64,000 nt of DNA. It comes from Stomorhina lunata. Its lineage: Eukaryota; Arthropoda; Insecta; Diptera; Rhiniidae. The first letter of the stretch is position 1. Every line of letters begins with the position of its first letter. The DNA lies in assembly GCA_933228675.1 (NCBI GenBank), contig OW121742.1, positions 16,198,489 through 16,262,488 on the forward strand, written 5' to 3'. The notes beneath the pieces were generated by a model. It was not told where the DNA came from. It ran no database searches and saw only the letters and a list, made by a program, of their open reading frames with translations. Below are positions 62,001 through 64,000 of the stretch, in pieces. A program made the translations under genes and the position numbers.

Positions 62001-64000
62001 GTGTGGCAGATAATAAACATTTGGACTTTCCGAGAGGTTTGACGATTGAATTCGCTTCATATGACCAAGGTCTTCATACTCCTGAACCACCTGGTCGTAT
62101 TCGATTTTGAAGCTTGGAGTTCGTATCAATCTAGCCTCGTTTCGGAAGAATTGTGCCATGGCACTTGTCCTAGAATGACCTAAGTGTAGTGAGTTTGGAA
62201 ATTCTTCCTTAAATGGAAGTGAAACTATGTATCTTCCATCTGAATTCCGCTTGGTTGTCCTACGATACAAGTCCTCACAGTACTGATCGGATGGAGACAT
62301 GAAGTTCTTCCTTGGAAGATTCTCCACCTCCCAAAAACGAGAAATTTCCTTATCCAAGGAAATTTCGCAGAAATATGAAGTTACTTTGGGACCAGAACTT
62401 GAGAAATTGGAGACTGGACCAGTAAGAATCCATCCGAAGATGGTTTCTTGCGCTATTAAGGACTGACATATGTTATGCTTTATCCCGGAGCAGATAATAG
62501 AAGGGAAAAGGTCGCCGCCAATTAGCATATCGATCTTCGAACTAATGAAAAACTTAGGATCAGCCAATGGAACATCAGGAAGATTTGTAAAGTCGAAATC
62601 TGAAATTGCTTGCGAAGGCAAGCTATTTGATAAATGTGGAACCACAAGTGCCGTGACAGGAATGGAAATCTCACTGTCTAATTGGGAGCCCAATACAAAG
62701 GAGCATTGGTTGTGCACCTTTGCAGAGACGGTATTATTCAATCCTGAAATTTGAACGCTAGTAGGTTTGGAAGGAAGATTAAGACGATTGAACATACGCT
62801 CTGAAATAAAAGTGCCTTCGGAGCCTGAATCAATTAGGGCGCGAGCCTGGTATCTTATACCCAAATGGCATATATTTACCCAGGCTGTTCCTAACAAAAC
62901 TCCTCTAGAACTGGAGGCGAAACAAGACTGCACACTGTCTGGATTTGATGTATTTGTGGACTGTATTTTGCTACGAGTAATTGGGCCAGTGTATGGAGTC
63001 GAATCGGCATTTAGATTGGAAGCTTGGCTCGTACTAGGCTCTTGTGAAGTGTTTGAATTAGCAACATCTTTATGCAAAAGAGTGTTGTGTCTTTTTTGGC
63101 ATTTGAAGCATGTATTCTTGCTAGTGCAATTTCTCATACTGTGGGTTTTCGAAAAACAATTAAGACACAGATTCTGCCTTTTAACTTCGTTGAAACGATG
63201 TTGATGATCCATTTTTAGGAATTTAGGACACTTGCGGATTATATGGTTTTCTTTGGGACATAATTGACACTGTGGAACCGAAACATTTGTTTGGAAACTA
63301 TTGACTCTTGGTTTTGAATTTTGAACTGGAGCATTTTTCGACTTCGTTTCGTTATTTTTATTCGTACCCCGAATCTCGGAAACGGATTCTAAGGTTCTAT
63401 AACGATTGGTCAGAAACTCGCTTAGTTCTGACCACTTGGGAATGGAAGTCTTATCTTTTAATTCTTGCTCCCACAATGTCAATGTAGTCTCGGGAAGTTT
63501 GTTCGTACATATGAAAACGAAGATCGGATCCCAACTTGATACGTCAATGCCATAAAGTTTAAGGATTGAGATACATGAGTTAATATCTCTCTGAATCTGT
63601 TTTATTAACTTTCCTGATTCGGAATGAATGGTCTGGATGTTGAAGAGAATCTTCAATTGGCCATTCACCAGGACTCTTCGGTTTTCATATCGAACGCACA
63701 AGTCCCTCCAAGCCATATCGAAACCTTCGTTAGTAAGTGGACTTTTCTTTACTATCTCCCTGGCCTCGCCTTTTGTCTTCTGTGTGAGATAAAACAATTT
63801 CTCGACATTACTGGCTTTGGAGTTTGACACTACCGCTGTGAACATATCGCGGAATGTGGGCCAGGTAGCATAACTACCATAAAAGGTATCGATTTCGATT
63901 GGAGGCAAGTGTAAACTGCGAGAGGAAGCTTGATTGGAGACACCGAGATCCCTGGACGTACTTGGCTCCAGAATGGGAGCGCGAGGTACTCGAAAAGAGT
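59022..64000 (-). CDS. BEL/Pao gag-pol polyprotein, 5'-partial
   Basis: Single intact frame open to the window's right edge, at least 1,650 residues visible; the true start is outside. Domains in order: gag DUF1759 region (PPIEIDTFYGSYATWPTFRD); zinc knuckles (~63.06-63.28 kb; CQLCPKENHIIRKC, CLNCFSKTHSMRNC, CFKCQKRHNTLLH); DUF1758 aspartic protease with ARALIDSGSEGTF and MLIGGDLFP; reverse transcriptase with VVFNAST, ADIQKMYRQI and the catalytic AMYVDDVLAG (~61.59 kb); RNase H (FHGFCDASEKAYAAALY, CWTDSTIVLSWL, NPADLASRG); integrase with HHCC finger (~60.0-60.2 kb), GLDFAGPF, HSDNGTTF (~59.72 kb) and GLWEAGVKSFK (~59.57 kb) supplying D, D and E; C-terminal DUF5641. No frameshift or stop, so the copy is probably young. 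YVDD and the DUF1759/1758/5641 set are typical of the BEL/Pao superfamily. Confidence 0.96.
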   Translation of the reverse strand, partial: SFRVPRAPILEPSTSRDLGVSNQASSRSLHLPPIEIDTFYGSYATWPTFRDMFTAVVSNSKASNVEKLFYLTQKTKGEAREIVKKSPLTNEGFDMAWRDLCVRYENRRVLVNGQLKILFNIQTIHSESGKLIKQIQRDINSCISILKLYGIDVSSWDPIFVFICTNKLPETTLTLWEQELKDKTSIPKWSELSEFLTNRYRTLESVSEIRGTNKNNETKSKNAPVQNSKPRVNSFQTNVSVPQCQLCPKENHIIRKCPKFLKMDHQHRFNEVKRQNLCLNCFSKTHSMRNCTSKNTCFKCQKRHNTLLHKDVANSNTSQEPSTSQASNLNADSTPYTGPITRSKIQSTNTSNPDSVQSCFASSSRGVLLGTAWVNICHLGIRYQARALIDSGSEGTFISERMFNRLNLPSKPTSVQISGLNNTVSAKVHNQCSFVLGSQLDSEISIPVTALVVPHLSNSLPSQAISDFDFTNLPDVPLADPKFFISSKIDMLIGGDLFPSIICSGIKHNICQSLIAQETIFGWILTGPVSNFSSSGPKVTSYFCEISLDKEISRFWEVENLPRKNFMSPSDQYCEDLYRRTTKRNSDGRYIVSLPFKEEFPNSLHLGHSRTSAMAQFFRNEARLIRTPSFKIEYDQVVQEYEDLGHMKRIQSSNLSESPNVYYLPHHAVIKPESLTTKVRVVFNASTPSSNGQSLNSLLHIGPVLQNDLTLLILKWRFFQYVFNADIQKMYRQILVNESHTPYQRILFRSNPNGPICDYELKTVTFGVNSAPYLAIRTLLQLADDVQALYPIASSILRNAMYVDDVLAGAHTIQDSIKARKELFQALQSAGFSLRKWTSNSRDILSDIPPDHLLREDFLQFEDSSSTKTLGIRWNARGDDFYFVASPFANQGNFTKREVLSQIAKLFDPAGWLAPCIIQAKIIMQKIWMDGTGWDEVLSPDTLSQWKSFQSHYSVINTIRVPRWIGYCPNADVQFHGFCDASEKAYAAALYIRIADSNSISTYLVTSKTKVAPIKTISIPRLELCGAVLLAEMVDSLLPRLDLQKYSYYCWTDSTIVLSWLAKPACSWLTFVANRVSKISQVIEYSQWRHVNSESNPADLASRGVSPQDLSDNDLWWFGPHWLKSEKSDWPKSNNSTFPATDLETKSVRVHFSYFNNFEDLIERFSSLSRALRVMAYVYRFFLRTNPRFRPNFYRNSLSLTSSEIKFVRDQLISVSQKASYPIEYKALYSRHEISKSSSLLSLNPFVDPEGIMRSCGRLESSPDLSYNEKHPIIIPYNSHFARILVKFIHEISLHGGNQLVLRLLRTQYWIPKAKNLIKTTIGKCKICVIYKKRCQRQMMAALPSERTEISRPFTHTGLDFAGPFDIKSYSGRACRISKGYVCVFVCFSTKAIHLEATSDLSTPAFLAAFSRFVSRRGCPLHLHSDNGTTFVGASKVLAKEFIQTSQQRILSNYAHQNISWHFIPAGAPHMGGLWEAGVKSFKAHFRKISGCHKYTFEEFSTLLSKIESCLNSRPISPISTEPSDLCALTPGHFLIGTPILAPIDPQINTSPISVTNRWQRLQAIHQNFCSNFCSRWKNEYLKEMGKRVKWQRPEINVNPGALVVIKDENLPPNSWRLGRVTKIFTGTDDRARVAEVLTQRGSIVRPIVKLIILPNNS

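Overview
The window looks like nuclear DNA from a fly, probably a calyptrate (blow-fly or house-fly type). It carries five identifiable multi-exon or element coding units with GT-AG introns. Their closest recalled relatives are Drosophila/animal proteins, and they sit in very AT-rich DNA full of simple tandem arrays. Species assignment is inference.

Layout: (1) 1-6.4 kb, + strand: the last eight exons of an ABCB P-glycoprotein (Mdr65-like) whose 5' exons lie outside the window; two of its introns hold the same ~120-bp tandem repeat and one also holds a long foldback. (2) 6.4-14.2 kb: a decayed mobile-element remnant and degenerate AT minisatellites, interrupted at 12.3-12.97 kb by a nested inverted-repeat element. 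(3) 14.26-17.15 kb, - strand: a complete eight-exon TM9SF3 gene. (4) 18.88-20.80 kb, + strand: a complete three-exon RING protein of the RNF212/Zip3 (vilya/narya/nenya) meiotic family. (5) 22.36-30.76 kb, - strand: a complete four-exon gene for a ~2,455-residue Ser/Arg-, Lys- and Pro-rich protein that I do not recognise. (6) 31-57.4 kb: about 26 kb without a credible host gene, dominated by tandem arrays: a 33-bp array (32.6-34.9), 29-bp-type arrays (36.2-39.8 and 41.8-44.4), two 12-bp satellite arrays (46.2-48.0 and 50.9-54.4), a 28-bp array in two opposite orientations (55.9-57.4), and a dead LINE fragment near 49 kb. (7) 57.37-64 kb, - strand: most of a BEL/Pao LTR retrotransposon, with its 3' LTR, an intact gag-pol frame running off the right edge, and an extra zinc-knuckle plus aspartic-protease ORF in the position where other elements keep env.

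The three complete host genes have canonical splice sites and frames that close exactly. They look like ordinary single-copy genes: an efflux pump, an endomembrane protein, a meiotic RING protein and a nuclear low-complexity protein. They share no pathway that I can see. The most notable signals are the extra downstream ORF of the retroelement with a splice acceptor just before its ATG, the recurrence of one palindromic core (TTTTCTATAGAAAA) in several unrelated-looking arrays across 50 kb, a short conserved motif beside several array borders, and the nested invertible structure at 12.3-12.97 kb.
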